DNA from: Ailanthus altissimus
Taxonomy: Eukaryota > Streptophyta > Magnoliopsida > Sapindales > Simaroubaceae
Length of the DNA: 64,000 nt
Assembly: GCA_946807835.1 (NCBI GenBank)
Contig: CAMPEX010000001.1
Coordinates: 2,371,001 to 2,435,000 of the forward strand
Direction: 5' to 3'
The position numbers were made by a program, and so were the translations under genes. Under the pieces are notes generated by a model that saw nothing but the letters and a program-made list of their open reading frames with translations, was not told where the DNA came from and did not search any database. This document shows, one piece after another, positions 46,611 through 59,175 of the stretch (position 1 is the first letter of the stretch; each line of letters begins with the position of its first letter).

Positions 46611-48359
46611 TGTTAGGATCTATTATGCTGGGGTATATGCATGTGTATTTGTGTTCATTGTACAAAATACATATCATATATATATTTAAGTGCAGCGAAG
46701 TAATAAAAATATAATAAACACAATAAGCAACATATTAATCAAATTAATATATTAAAGGGAGTTTGAGAATTCACCAAAATGTGTAACTCTTTATGTGTGT
46801 ATTTGAGAGTCCATCTGAAGTCCTACTCGTTGATAGTTTTAGACACCAACTCAGTGGGCTTGGTAAGTTAGAACAGTTGCTTCAATTACCAATACTGGGT
46901 CTAACACTTAAACCCTTTGAATTTATTTTTCTCTTAATCAACACTTAGATATATAAAATAAATTCCTATGTTGTTCCTATTGGTACCCAATAAGAGATAT
47001 GTGAGAATATTAATTCCAACTCTTGAAATTAATATCTGAAATTCAAAATTTTCTCTCTTTCAATTTGCTTGGCTGACCACCAATTTGTAAGCAAGGTGAA
47101 GAAACAACCTTTTTCTTTCTCTTCCTCTTTACACACAGTTTTCACACATTTAAAAGCAATTCCAAATTGCTTCTCTCGTTCACTTCACACACATATCACA
47201 TATATATCTAACATATAATATAATAATCATAAATATGTATACATATATATATATACTTATCCAATAAAGCATAGATATAATATTAATATATTATTAATAT
47301 TGATCTATATAATATAATATTACAAAATATCTATATACTTGGGTAGCGAGTATATAGATATTATTATTATATTAAATAATAATTTTATATACATATGTTT
47401 GCCAACTAATTATGTACATAATATTATTTAGCAGTATTTCTTCACTTCAAGAATCATATTGATTGGATACATATTTTGTGAAATTTAGTCCAAATACATG
47501 AGGTATGTCAAGTTGAGCAGAAGTTATAATCCAGTTCTGTTATATCCCAATTTTGGCCTATAAAATATTGAATTTGGATTTTTAACTGTTCTTTAAGCTT
47601 GTGTAAGATTGAGTCATGTTACTCCAGGTTCATGAATTTCTTCATTTTGATTTTTACATTGAGAGTTATATCCATTTTACTAAACCTGTGTAAATAGCAT
47701 TCATTAATCACAATTTAAGAATAACACATTATTTCAAGCTTACAAATACAAAAATGTTGCAATTAGTGATATTCAATGGTCATTGAATCTCTTAACAAAT
47801 ATGCATTTTATTATGCTCATCAACGGCTACATAGGAAGTCTATTGGGGTCCTTATGAATTTGATTAGTATTTATTCCTAACTGAATACTCGTATGCCTAT
47901 ACAAGCTCCAAGTTCATAGTCAGTTAGCAATGACCATCTATACCCTATAAACATAGATATACACTTATATCTATTTATATAAATGGATTCATCGATAGAC
48001 CTACATTGGTGAAAATAGACCAAGAACATATTTTGAGAATATATTTGTATAATGACATTTCCTAACACCGATTGCAACTCTTGAAAAATGTCATTACTAG
48101 TATATTTTGAGGTCTTTGTCTCATTACAGACAATGTTCCAACTCTTAGAATATCTGCTAATTCTTAGTAGTGCTAACTGTTAGCACTGGTCTAAATTCTT
48201 TTACATCAAATCTGAACTTCTTCAGATCGTACAAAGCCCATAGCGTAGCAAGCATTAAACCATATATTAAAAGATAATTAGCGATTTAATAAAATATATA
48301 TTGTATAGATATCAAATACTTTTACAAATCTGGGATAGCATGTAAGCACAACCCTAACA
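46611..48359 (-). mobile_element. 5' LTR of the copia element
   Basis: 1749 bp from TGTTAGGATC (inner end, plus-strand reading) to ...ACCCTAACA. It matches the 3' LTR except that about 390 bp of unrelated sequence (47430-47818) replaces some 870 bp of LTR. LTR-to-LTR divergence is high, so this is an old insertion. Confidence 0.8.
47430..47818. other. Foreign segment inside the copia 5' LTR
   Basis: Between 'gtacataatattat' and 'caacggctacatagg' the LTR carries sequence absent from the 3' LTR. It is AT-rich with no long frame and no TIR or TSD noticed. Origin unknown: a filler from break repair, a captured host piece or a small transposon remnant are all possible. Confidence 0.5.
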
Positions 48360-48364
48360 AAAAG

Positions 48365-49390
48365 AGTCAACCAGATCTAAGGAGTTAGATCTTTATCTAA
48401 AATATGATAAAGACCTAAGGTTATACGAGTAATGACATAGTTGCTAGGAGTTGCAATAGGCGCTAAGAAATTTCGTTACACAAGTATGTTCTCAAACACT
48501 ATGTTCTTGATCTAGTTTTATCGATGTGGGTCTGTCAGTGGATCTCTTTTTATACAAATCAGTGTATGTCTATATCTGTAGAGTATAAATCATTGTACTT
48601 AGCTAACCATAAGCTTAGAATTTGTATAGGTATATGGGTATTTAGTCAAGACTAGATACTGAACAGACTCACGAGAACTTTAATAGATATCCTTTGAAAT
48701 CGTCAATGGAATATCCTCTCGAATTGAGTAGCATTCGTGATCCACCATACTTTTATTCTACGGATATTAGAGACCTTTCATGGTCTAACTACTACGTGTT
48801 GCTAGGTATAGTCCGATGCTCATAGAGTTTGGTGTGTGTAGATATAGGATCCATCAGCTCTTATAGGGGAGTTGTATATCCTCATGCTTCAAGATTATTT
48901 TTCAGGAAAAGTTTTGGCCAAAAGTCCAAACCCTAGAAAAAGAGTTTTTTGTAGGGTTAAATAATATCGTAAAGGAGTTTGTAGATATTGTTTTTCAAAA
49001 TATAAATAGATATAAGTTCATAGATGAGCATATGGGGATTCAACGATCCTGATTTATATCCTTGCTCTTCCATGATATAGGTGACAGAAGAATTATATAT
49101 ATGCACTTTGACCTCAACTTGTATAGTCTAACGCACTGATTTATAATATCCATGACATGTGCGTGAGGCATTGATCACGGACTCATGAAATAGTTCTATT
49201 TGATAAATCGGGCATGGACTTAGGGAGCCCCACAATATGAAGTGTACTCATTGTACACTAAGGCAGCTTACCAGATTAAATTGTTCAATCTAGTAGTTTT
49301 CAGCGAAATCGAATATTTATCTTAGGAACTCTCAGGATACACGCACATAAAGACTTGAATGTTAAGTATATTAATTAGTTAACAAGGCTA
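48365..49390 (+). mobile_element. Copia LTR c2, right part
   Basis: It resumes the LTR split at 34329 ('agtcaaccagatctaagg') and follows the reference LTR through 'gtccgatgctcatagagtttggtgtgtg', 'cagctta...attaaattgttcaat' and 'gacttgaatgttaagtatattaattagttaacaagg'. It is cut off at about 49390, before the LTR end. Confidence 0.65.
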
Positions 49391-51459
49391 AAACTCTGTC
49401 TAGGCAAGTTAAAAATAAGATAGTTGGGGTCATTCATTAATGATCACCTTATAAAGCTTTAGAAATTGAGGAAAGAGATTGAAAAAGCAATTGAATACAC
49501 ACTAAAGCACCAAAACAGATGAGAGTTCTATAGGTGAAATGCCTCCAAAGTTTGGTTTAATCCTTAATGAATCCGAAAGATGTTAAGCCGAAGACGTTAA
49601 ATCAAACACTTCTTGGGAGGCAACCAAGTGAATTTCAATTTTAATTTTTTTAATTTTTGTTTTTCTTTCTTGTAGTGTGTTAAAACAATAAGTTAGAACC
49701 TCATAAAAGTATGGAAAAAGAATCAGGAACAAAGCCAACAAGATGCGCCAAAGGAAGCTCATAAGCGAAAACAATTTCAAATATGGCAATAAATTAAGCT
49801 GCAGCCCCAAAAAGTTGAGGCTACAGCCCTAACACCTGGAAAAATCAGATTTCTAAACCCAGGTTGTGGCATCGCAGTGTTACTTGTTCCCCCCTTTAAA
49901 TTGCTTCCAAACTATCCCTTAAGCCACCTTAAACACCCCTACATTTCCCCCAATCATCCTTACACCCTTCGAACACCAAATTAACCTCAAACACCATTAA
50001 ACAATTTGGCTAATCAAACTTCATGTTTTGGGAAGCATCACTCAAAAGGGTTTTGGGCACCAACTCGAGCATTAATTCTGACCTCACGATTCAACCACCG
50101 CTGCATTAAGCCATCATCTACGAAGGAAGTTTTTTTTATTCACTCTTATTTTTTGCCATTGTAGACAATGTCAACTTTAAGTTTGGAGAAGGGAAACACT
50201 ATTAAATGTTCATTTTTTTTTTTCATCTTTAGTTGCGGGTTGGTTGAATGATTAGTAGTCAATGATATGGAATAGAAACATGATTTCAAAAACCCTTTTT
50301 TTTAAACAATGAATGTTTTGATTGTTTACTTGATAATTTAAGACAAGTTCAACTTCACTTTGTCACCACTTGATCTTTTGAGCAGTAGTTAGAATCATTT
50401 AATTTTTATGCTTACTTAGAAGACTTTTAAGAATAAGTAAGATTTCAAAAACACTCTAAAACTTGTTTGAGATTACTCAAGGCTAAATCCTAAGGCATAC
50501 AACTAAGGATATGATTTTAGGCCATCTTTGGACTGATTGAGCTTTTCAAGCCAAACTTTTTATATTTTTACCTCTAGTCACCCCCGTTGAGCCTAATAAC
50601 GATTGTTTTTTTTTACTAACTATATCATTACCTTAACTTTTATTTTTATTATCTTTTATAGTACCCATCACGCCATAGGCATAACACTTCTTTTAGAGAG
50701 TTATGTAAATTTTTAAAAATAAAAGGGGTGAATTGAAGAAGACTTATGTGATTGGTATGGATTTGGGTTGTTCTAATATCGAAAAGCTTAAGTTTAGGGG
50801 TATAGCGATTTTATAAAAAAAATATTTTTAAAAAAATCATAAATCATTAATAATTTATAGATTGAGTTTGCTATATCCCTAACTTAAAAAAATAACAACA
50901 AAATAGAAAGGGAATCAAAGAAATAATTTGGGAGAAATCAGGTGGAAAACAAATGGTTCGGTTAAAGTAATCTCTAGAGAAATATTTGTTTATGGTGTGA
51001 GTTGAACAAAAATCAATCCATTTTATCCTACCCTTACCCTAGCCATGCATTACAAGCTAACTAAAGTCCTATTTGATTTTGATTATGTGTGTGCCTACAT
51101 TAGTAGAAAGTGATGTGAAAAAAAAGCATATAGAGTGTTAATTAAATAAAAACTCATGGAGACCGTTTTATAGTCTTGTGTACATAAACATTCGAGTGCA
51201 CTTGACTAATAATTTTAGCTATACACACACACACACCAAGTTGGTCGCTTGTGGGTTAGAATAAGTATTGGATTAACATGTTAAACAGTTATGATGTTTA
51301 AGCTTTCCTTGAGATTGGTAGTCATAAGAAATTTTTAAGACAATTTGCTAATCATTTGTCAACCCGGTGTTTATTACTTTCTTACAGTTTGTTAGCTTTT
51401 TAGCTTTTAATCACCTCTTTTTGCTCAAGGACGAGCAAGTACTTAAGTTTAGGAGAATT
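49391..51459 (+). mobile_element. Family Y copy 5: pol end, 3' noncoding region, PPT
   Basis: Begins in degenerate pol C-terminus ('agttggggtcattcattaatgatcacc'), then the pol-end string AAACACTTCTTGGGAGGC (about 49603-49620), a long noncoding region that is the mirror of 13080-14340 and 22139-23330, and the block 'gctcaaggacgagcaagtacttaagtttaggagaattt' up to the LTR. Confidence 0.7.
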
Positions 51460-52453
51460 TGACAACTACATTTCATACATTATTTAGTATCCCTCTTAAT
51501 TCGATATTTGCTTATTTTAAGTACTAAAAATATAATCACTTATGCATACGTTATTGTTTTGTAGGTTCTAACCAACCGAAGTATAAAAAATGTCAAATTT
51601 GATGAAAAAAGGCAAATAAGTCATTTTATAAAGCATCCAAGCCACAGCCCCAAAAGTCCAAGTTGTAGCTCTAGAGAATTGAAGAAAAGCTTTATCAGGT
51701 GTTGAGGCTGCGACCTCAACTTTTCATAGGTCATGGCCTCATGTGGCAGAACCTTAGAACCACGGCCCTAAGTCGTGAAAAATGTGGTGCCATGGCGCTG
51801 CAGTGCCACCACCTGCGGTTTGGATTTTGTCAATTTTGTCATTTTTTGCCTAATTTTCTAAGGTTGTTTTTGGGAGAACTTATAAATAAAATATCAAATG
51901 CCTTATTTAACGGAGAGAGAGAAAACAATTAGGGTTTTTAGTGAGAGAAACAAAATTGAAGCTTAGATTATGGGAGATTATTGAAGATTGAAAGCTTTCA
52001 AGGACTTCTCCAACTAGTTCCTGCTTTCTCTCTATCTCATTTATATTTATTTTAAGTTTGTATTTGTAATTTATCCTGCTTAAACATAAATGCTTTTGTA
52101 AATATTTGGATTAATATAATTGAGCGTCTCACTATAGATAGATAGATTATATGTTCTAGCACTTAATGAAACTCATTAAATACTATGTTTTGATGTTGTT
52201 ATATGATTAATGACTATTTTGTGTTATTCATTTATGCTTTTTATATGCTTTTTTTCCTTTACAAGATATTTTTTATGTGCTTAATGCTTCTAATTTGATT
52301 GGAAAATTAATTCGATATTTTAAATATTTGGGTTATGTAAGTAGGAGAGTTTAATCTATGTGTTGCATTTAAAAAGCATAACTTTGAGTTTATTAAGTTA
52401 TGAGGCCAATAGACTTAGAGTAATCATTTAAGGATAGCTTAATGCTATTTACG
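51460..52453 (+). mobile_element. Family Y copy 5: 3' LTR, truncated
   Basis: It starts TGACAACTACATTTCATACA after the PPT. It has a GC-richer cassette with repeated 'cacggccc/ggcctca/gcgctgcagtgcc' words (51650-51815) and ends abruptly at 52453 where copia LTR sequence begins. Confidence 0.65.
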
Positions 52454-55400
52454 TGTTTTAGGGTGTATGCATGTAATTGTGTATATGTTAAAAAAACTAA
52501 ACACGTGTATCATATACACGAATTTTGCAGCAGAATTAAACATATAATCAACATATACACATGTACCTTAAATCATTAACAATTTAAGATTATTAAAACA
52601 TACCTTTGATGACCTTCGGTGAAGATCTCAATTTCAGATTTTTCCTAGCTTCGACTTTGTGCTCACCTTAAGTGCATTATTATTCAATTCTAGTTCACAA
52701 CAATCCGGTGGGATTGTGAAACTAAAATTGCAGCAATTAAATTTTCATCAACAAGGTTTTGTTTCTTGAAAGAACAATAAGAGGAATTTATTTTTCTTTC
52801 TCTCTAGTTTTTCTCACAACTTTTTGTTCAAAGAAAACTCTCCAAAAACCAAACTCTCTACCCTTTCTCTTTCCATGAATTTTTGCTTCACACTTGTTAA
52901 TCAAAATGAATTCACACCATTTTTGTGCTCTAACCACTTCACAAGTGCTCCACCAAAATTAGGTTAAGTGGCCAACAACAAAAAATAATTTTTGGTGGCC
53001 ATTTTTAATGGTCAAATAAAATTGACCATTAATTCTATAAAAAGGTGCTCCACTTAATTTAATTTATATTTCTCAAATTAGGTATGTCTTCCACTTAGGA
53101 ATAAAATAACAAATAAATAAAAATTATATTTTATTTATTTAAATAATATTTATTTAATTATTCAAAAACTATTTAAATAATTAATATTTACCTTATTTGA
53201 TTTTATTAACATGCTTAATGGGCGAATTCATTGTGAAACAATTCATGAAACAAAATTGTGTCACTTGTTAACATCTAATTAATTAACAACTCTTGTCAAC
53301 TAATTAAGTGATGTATTTAACATTTAAGTCTAGACAAGTGCATAACCTGAGAAACCTTGAAATATATTTTCAGTTTTCTTGAATTTCTAGGATGAAACTG
53401 TTCAATATAATACTACCCCAGTGCACAATGAGTACACTTCATATTGTGAAACTCTCTAGGTCTACGCCTGAATTGTTATATGGAACTCCTTCATGCGTTT
53501 ATGAATGATGCCCTACACACACGTTATAGATATTACAAAGTGGCGTGTTAGACCATATAAGTTGAGGTTATAACATATTTGTGTAATCCCCCATTATTTA
53601 TATCTGGGTAAAGTGGAGATATAAATCAATATCATCAAATCTCTATATGCCCGACCAAAAGCTTATCTCTAGAATTATATTTCAATAAATAATATTCGCA
53701 AACACATTTGTGATATTATTTATCCCTAGGGTTAAACTCTTTTCTTGGGAATTACTACATATAGCTATAAGACTTTCTGAAATATAATCTTAGAGTATTA
53801 GGATATATTACTCACCCAAATGAGCTGATGGATCTCATATCTATGCACACCAGACTCCATAAGCATTGGACCATACCCAGCGATACCTAATGGTTAGACC
53901 ATGAAAGGTTTGTGACATGTGTAGAACCAGAGTATGGTGGATCACTGACAAGCCCTCGTGGCACTCAAGTCAAAGGACCACAAATATTACTCAACTCAAA
54001 AGACCCCCCATTGACAGCTTTATGGGATGTCTATTGGAGGTCTTTGTGAGTCTGTTCAGTATTCAGTCCTTACTGAATACCTGTTCAGTATTCAGCTTTA
54101 TGGTAGAGATACAAGTATTCAGTAAGGACTGAATACTGAACAGACTCACAAAGATCTCCAATAGACATCCTATAAAGCCGTCAATGGAGGGTCTTTCGAG
54201 TTGAGTAGTATTTGTGGTCCTTTGACCTGAGTGCCATAGTGGGCTTATGAGTGATCCACCATACTTTGGTTCCACACATGTCAGAAACCTTTCATAGCCT
54301 GACCGTTGGGTGTCGTTGGGTATGGTCTGATGTTCATGGAGTCTGGTATGCATAGATATGGGATCCATCAGCTCATTTGAGTGAGTATTATATCCTAATG
54401 CTCTATAGATTGTATTTCAGAAAGTCTTATGGCCATAAGCAGTAATTTCTGGGAAAAGAATTTAATGCTAGAGATAAATAATATTACAAAAGTATTTGGG
54501 AATATTATTTATTGAAATACAATACTAGAGAAAAGCTTTCAGTCGAGCATTGGAGATTTGACGGTGTTGATCTATATCTCTGTTCTACCTAGATATAAAT
54601 GATTGAGGGATTATATGAATATGTTATAACCTCAACTTGTGTCATCTAACATACCGCTTTGTAATATCCGTAACGTGTGGGGGAGGGGCATCGTTCACGG
54701 ATGTATGGAGGAGTTCCATATGACAATTCGGGCGTGGACCTAGAGAGTTTTAAAATATGAAGTGTACTCATTGTGCACTGTGGCAGTATAATGGATTAAA
54801 CAATTCCATCCTAGAAATTCCAACAAATCGAAAATATGTTTCGGGGTTCCTCGGGTTATGCACTTGTTTAGACTTAAATGTTAAGTATATCATTTAATTA
54901 GTTGACAAGAGTTATTAACTAATTAGATGTTAACAAGTGGCACAATTTTATTCTATGAATTATTTTACCATGAATTCACCTATTAACCATGTTAGTAAAA
55001 TCAAATAAGGTAAATATTAATTATTCAAATAATTTTTAAATAATTAAATAAATAAAATATAATTTTATTTATTTGTTATTTTATTCCTAAATAGAAGACA
55101 TACCTAATTTGAGAAACATAAATTAAATTAAGTGGAGCACCATTTTATGATTAATGGTTAATTTTATTAGACCATTAAAATAGCCACAAAAAATTATTTT
55201 GGTAGTTAGTCACTTAATCTAATTTTGGTGAAGCACTTGAGAAGTATTGAGAGTACTAAAAATGGTTGAGTTTCATTTGTGTTAACAAGTGTGTGAATCA
55301 ATTTTCGAGCAAGGGTTGAGAGGAAAAACAAGAGTTAGTTTTGAGAGAGTTTTTCATTGAACAAAGACTTGTGAGAAAAACCAAAGAAGAAAGAAAAATA

Positions 55401-55732
55401 AATCATTCTTATTTTTCTTTCAAGTAATACAAACCTTATTGCTGGAGATTATACTGCTGCTATTCTAGCTTCATAATCCCACCGAATTGTTGTGAACTAG
55501 AATTGAACAAAAGTGCACTTCAAGGTGAGCTCAAAGTTGGAGCAAAGAAATTCAGATTTAAAATCTTCATTGGAGGTCTTCAAAGATATGTTTTATGTAT
55601 TCTTAAGTTGTTAAAAATTTAAGTACATGTGTATATGTTGATTACATGTTTAATTCCGCTGCAAAATTCGTGTATATAATACATGTATTTAGTTTTTCAA
55701 TATATACAATCACATGCATACACCCTAAAATA
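52454..55732. repeat. Large inverted repeat of two copia LTRs
   Basis: The left arm 52454-54080 (minus-oriented LTR, outer end TGTTTTAGGG) and right arm 54115-55732 (plus-oriented, outer end CCCTAAAATA) are reverse complements separated by a 34-bp spacer. The inner 35 bp (gtgagtctgttcagtattcag... to ...gaatac) are perfect; the outer ends look roughly 80-90% similar. Both arms stop at the same internal LTR point, and no TSD flanks the structure. Translation of the two strands around the centre gives near-identical peptides (GCLLE[V/I]FVSLFSIQSLLNTC), which reflects the symmetry and not a gene. Confidence 0.85.
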
Positions 55733-57236
55733 AGTCAATATTTAGAGATAAGTTCACGTATGAGCATATAGAGATTTGACAGTAAGAATCTATATCTCTG
55801 CTCTTCTAGGATATAGGTGACGGAAGGATTATACGGATATGGTTAACCTCAAATTGTATGGTTCAACGTGTAATTCTATAATATCCATAACGTGTGTGTG
55901 AGATATCATTCACAGACTTGCAAAAACGTTCCGTAAGACAAACGAACGTGAACCTAGAGAGTCTCACAATATGAAGTATACTCGTTGAGCACTGGGGTAG
56001 CAAATATGAAATGTACTTGTTGAGCACTGGGGTAGCAAGCCGGGTCGAACGGTTCAATCCGAGAAATTTGGAAGTTTGATTCATTTTAAGAACCTTTTTG
56101 TAAAGTGAAAAATATAGGTTGCAAATGTTACAAATAGGTCCCTCTTTTGTTGGAAAAGGTACTCTTGACACATGTCATTAAATCATTGGCTCTTGTAATT
56201 AATTGAATATTATTTTATTTAAATAAACATATGATGTTTATTATATTATTTTATAAGGCATATGTGGGACACTTATCATTAATAGACATGATATGTTTAT
56301 TATATTATTTTTCATGTGACATGTGTTGGACACTTGTCTTAATGAATTAATTAAATAATTAAAGTGTGTTTTCTTGTCTTGCATTGATAAAACAAAAATA
56401 TATTTTAATATATTATTTTAAATGGTGCTTGAGCCATTAAGATAACATTTATCTTAATTTGAATTATTTATTAAAAATATTTGCATTGAAATATTTTTAA
56501 TATTAATAAATGTAGTCAAACAAGAAAAATGTTTCATTTTATTATTTTAATAGAAACAAAATTCGGCCAAGCATTATTTTAATAAAATAAATATTATTTT
56601 TGTTATTTATTAATTCATTTGAAATGCCATTGTCTAATTAAAATTTTTTAAAAAAATCTTTTTGGTTAATTCTTTTATGAAAAGAAAAGATAATGACATG
56701 TGTATCTTTAACTTAAGTAATTTTTGCATAATAGTTATGGAATTGGCAAAGAGAATTTCGGCCAAGGAAATTCTTTCACTCTTTGGAAGGCTTTCAAACA
56801 AAACAAACACTTCTTCATCTTTTTTCTTTCAAGTTAGACTTAGTAGAAAATATAAAAGAAAAAAAAAAGAGTTTTGTTACAAGAGTGAAAAAGAGAACTT
56901 ATTTTGCTTAAAAAGTTTAAGTACTAGAACAAAAAATTATACACTAATTTTAAGTTACCATTCTAGTTTCTCTAATCCCACCAAGAGTTGGAGACTAGAA
57001 TTGTTCAAGGATTAATTTCAAGGTGAGCATCAGAAATTTTTGTTCATCACCGAATCGTCGGCAAAGGTATGTTCGAATTACCTTAATATTTTGATTCGAT
57101 TTAAATAGATGTGTTTATCATGTTAAAAAATTTGATTTCTTATTCCGCCAACAAAATTTGTATATATGACATGCATATTTCATAATGATTAACACATTAC
57201 ACACATAATCACCTTAGAATAATAACACTCCCAACA
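55733..57236 (+). mobile_element. Copia LTR piece f1 (3' part)
   Basis: It enters the LTR in its middle ('gttcacgtatgagcatatagagatttgac'), passes a tandem 'tatgaa(g/a)t(a/g)tact(c/t)gttgagcactggggtagca' (about 55970-56036) and ends ...CTCCCAACA. The plus-strand frame at 56662-57015 has no recognised domain and is taken as chance. Confidence 0.6.
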
Positions 57237-58711
57237 ATAATATTATATATTATTATTATTATTTTATTCAATAAACATTTTAATAAATAAAATAATGATA
57301 TTATTTGTCTAACAAATAAGGTCATTTTGATAATTTCTAAATCAAAAAATAATTGGGTCACATGTGCCATGTGTCAACATCCCATTGGTCAACAACTAAT
57401 TGTTAACTAATTGATGTACTTAACTCTTAAGTCTTGACACGTGCACGACTAAAGGGAAATCGAAGTAAATATTCGATCTGCTGGAATTTTTTGGATCGAA
57501 TTATTCAATCTGTTATGCTGCCCCAGTGCACAACAAGTACACTTCATATTGCGAGACTCTCTAGGTCCACTCCCGATTTGTCAAACAGAACTATTCTGTG
57601 AATCCGAGATCGATACCCCACGCATATGTCACAGATATTACAAATTAGTACAGTAGACCATACAAGTTGAGGTTATAGCGCATACGTATAATCCTTTCGC
57701 CAATCATATCCTGGTAGAGTAGGGATATAGATCACTACCTTCAAATCCTTATATGCTCATCCGTGAACTTATCTCCAGATACGTATCTTAATAAACAATA
57801 TATGCAAACACTTTTACAATACTGTTTAGCCCTATAGGAAATTCTCTTCCTAAGTTTGTTGCTTATGGCCATAAAACTTTCTAAGATACAGTCTTTGAGC
57901 ATCTGGATATATATAACTCATCCATGTGAGCTGGCGGATTCTATATCTGTACACACCGAACTCCATAAGCATCGGACCATACCCAGCGGTCACACCATAA
58001 AAGGTCTGTGATATACGTGGAACCAAAGTATGATAAATCATTTACAAGTCCACTGTGATACTCAGGTCAAAAGACCACGCATACTACTCAAGTCAAAGGA
58101 CCACGTATACTACTCAATTGGAGAGAACATTTCATTGACGGCTTCATAGGATGTCCATTGGGGTCCTCGTTGAGTTTGTTCAGTATTCAGTCCCCACTGA
58201 ATACTTGTATGCTATACGAACTTCCAGTAAGCTCATGGTCAACTAAAAACAACCATCTAGACCATCTAGATATAGTATACATTGGTCTATGAAAAATGAT
58301 TCCACTGTCAGACCTGCATCGGTGAATTAAGATCAGGAACATATAATTTGATAATAGACTTGCATAATAATATTTCTTAGCACCTATTGCAACTCTTGTA
58401 ACTATGTCATTACTAATGTATTCTTAGGTCTTTGTACCGTCACAGACAAGATTCTAACTTTTAGACTTCACTGATTAATATAACATACTAGCTCTTTAGC
58501 ATTGCTAATTTTCAGTGATGCTCTTGGCATTGATTTAAACTTCTTTAGACCAAATCTAAACTCCTTCAGATTATATAATGTCTGTAGCGTCACAAGCTTT
58601 GAACCATTTAATAATAGTAATTAGTGATTTAACAAATAAAGAACTGTATAATTATTACAAAATAAAATATTCATACAACAATGGGATGGCACGTGAGCAC
58701 AAATTCTAACA
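57237..58711 (-). mobile_element. Copia LTR piece f2 (5' part)
   Basis: The minus-strand reading starts TGTTAGAATTTGTGCTCACGTGCC at 58711 and proceeds through the LTR to an AT-rich break near 57240. It has the first part that f1 lacks, so f1 and f2 together look like one LTR rearranged by inversion, or two fragments joined. Confidence 0.6.
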
Positions 58712-59175
58712 AATGGCCAGCCTGATGGGTACAACCATCAAACCTTAAAGGCCTATAAGGGATGAGATCTCATGTTCAACATTGGTTGGGGGCGTAGGTT
58801 ACTTGCGAGAGGTGTGAGTAGTGCGCCAGTTGATACCCTGGTAGACCCAAAGTATTGGGTGGGCTCCATACACACTTATAAAAAGGCCGACATTTTTGTT
58901 AGAGTGTGTGGGACTATAAAAAGGCCAACACCTTGGTCCACCAGGTGGATGACACCTTAGAGCCACTGGCGTCCCAACACAATTCTCAGGTTACCTGGAC
59001 CCTTAAGGAATCGAATTCTCACCCCCATCTCCATGGAAGCCTTATAAGCCTTTAGAGGTTTGTCTTTGTACCCATTAGACATTTTAGTCTACCAGCTAGA
59101 TGACACCTCAAAGTCACTGGTGTCCTAATACATAATTTTCAAGTTACCTACAACCCTAAAAAATCGAACCCTTGC
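58712..59175. repeat. SINE-like or other dispersed repeat with internal duplication
   Basis: A block at about 58927-59023 ('acaccttggtccaccaggtggatgacacctta...gttacctgg...aatcgaattct') recurs at about 59077-59171 ('agacattttagtctaccagctagatgacacctc...gttaccta...aatcgaaccc'), a period near 150. 'TATAAAAAGGCC' also occurs twice (58876 and 58916). Each block ends in a sequence close to a reverse RNA polymerase III B box (GGTTCGATT on the minus strand). On the plus strand, AGCCTGATGG (58718) and CATGTTCAACA (about 58770) could be A- and B-box relics. No poly(A) end or TSD was seen, so SINE is only a candidate. Confidence 0.35.

Larger units (their letters stand above)
34330..48359 (-). mobile_element. 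Full-length Ty1/copia element, nested and dead
   Basis: On the minus strand the order is 5' LTR (46611-48359), PBS, leader with four short repeats, gag, zinc knuckle, protease, integrase, RT, RNase H, PPT and 3' LTR (34330-36533). Integrase before RT defines copia. Flanking ATAAG (34325-34329) and AAAAG (48360-48364) are the TSD with one base changed, and the interrupted host LTR reads across it. Pol is split by a 2.77-kb-type LTR at 37303-42218. All open frames are short. Confidence 0.85.

Noticed and set aside
53917..54368. Similar peptides encoded on opposite strands, suggesting a duplicated gene
   Set aside because: They are the two arms of the LTR inverted repeat read on opposite strands. 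No family match or expected start context.
56662..57015. 117-residue plus-strand frame
   Set aside because: It lies in a copia LTR, is Lys/Ser/Phe-rich, and has no recognisable domain. Other LTR copies do not preserve it as far as can be seen.
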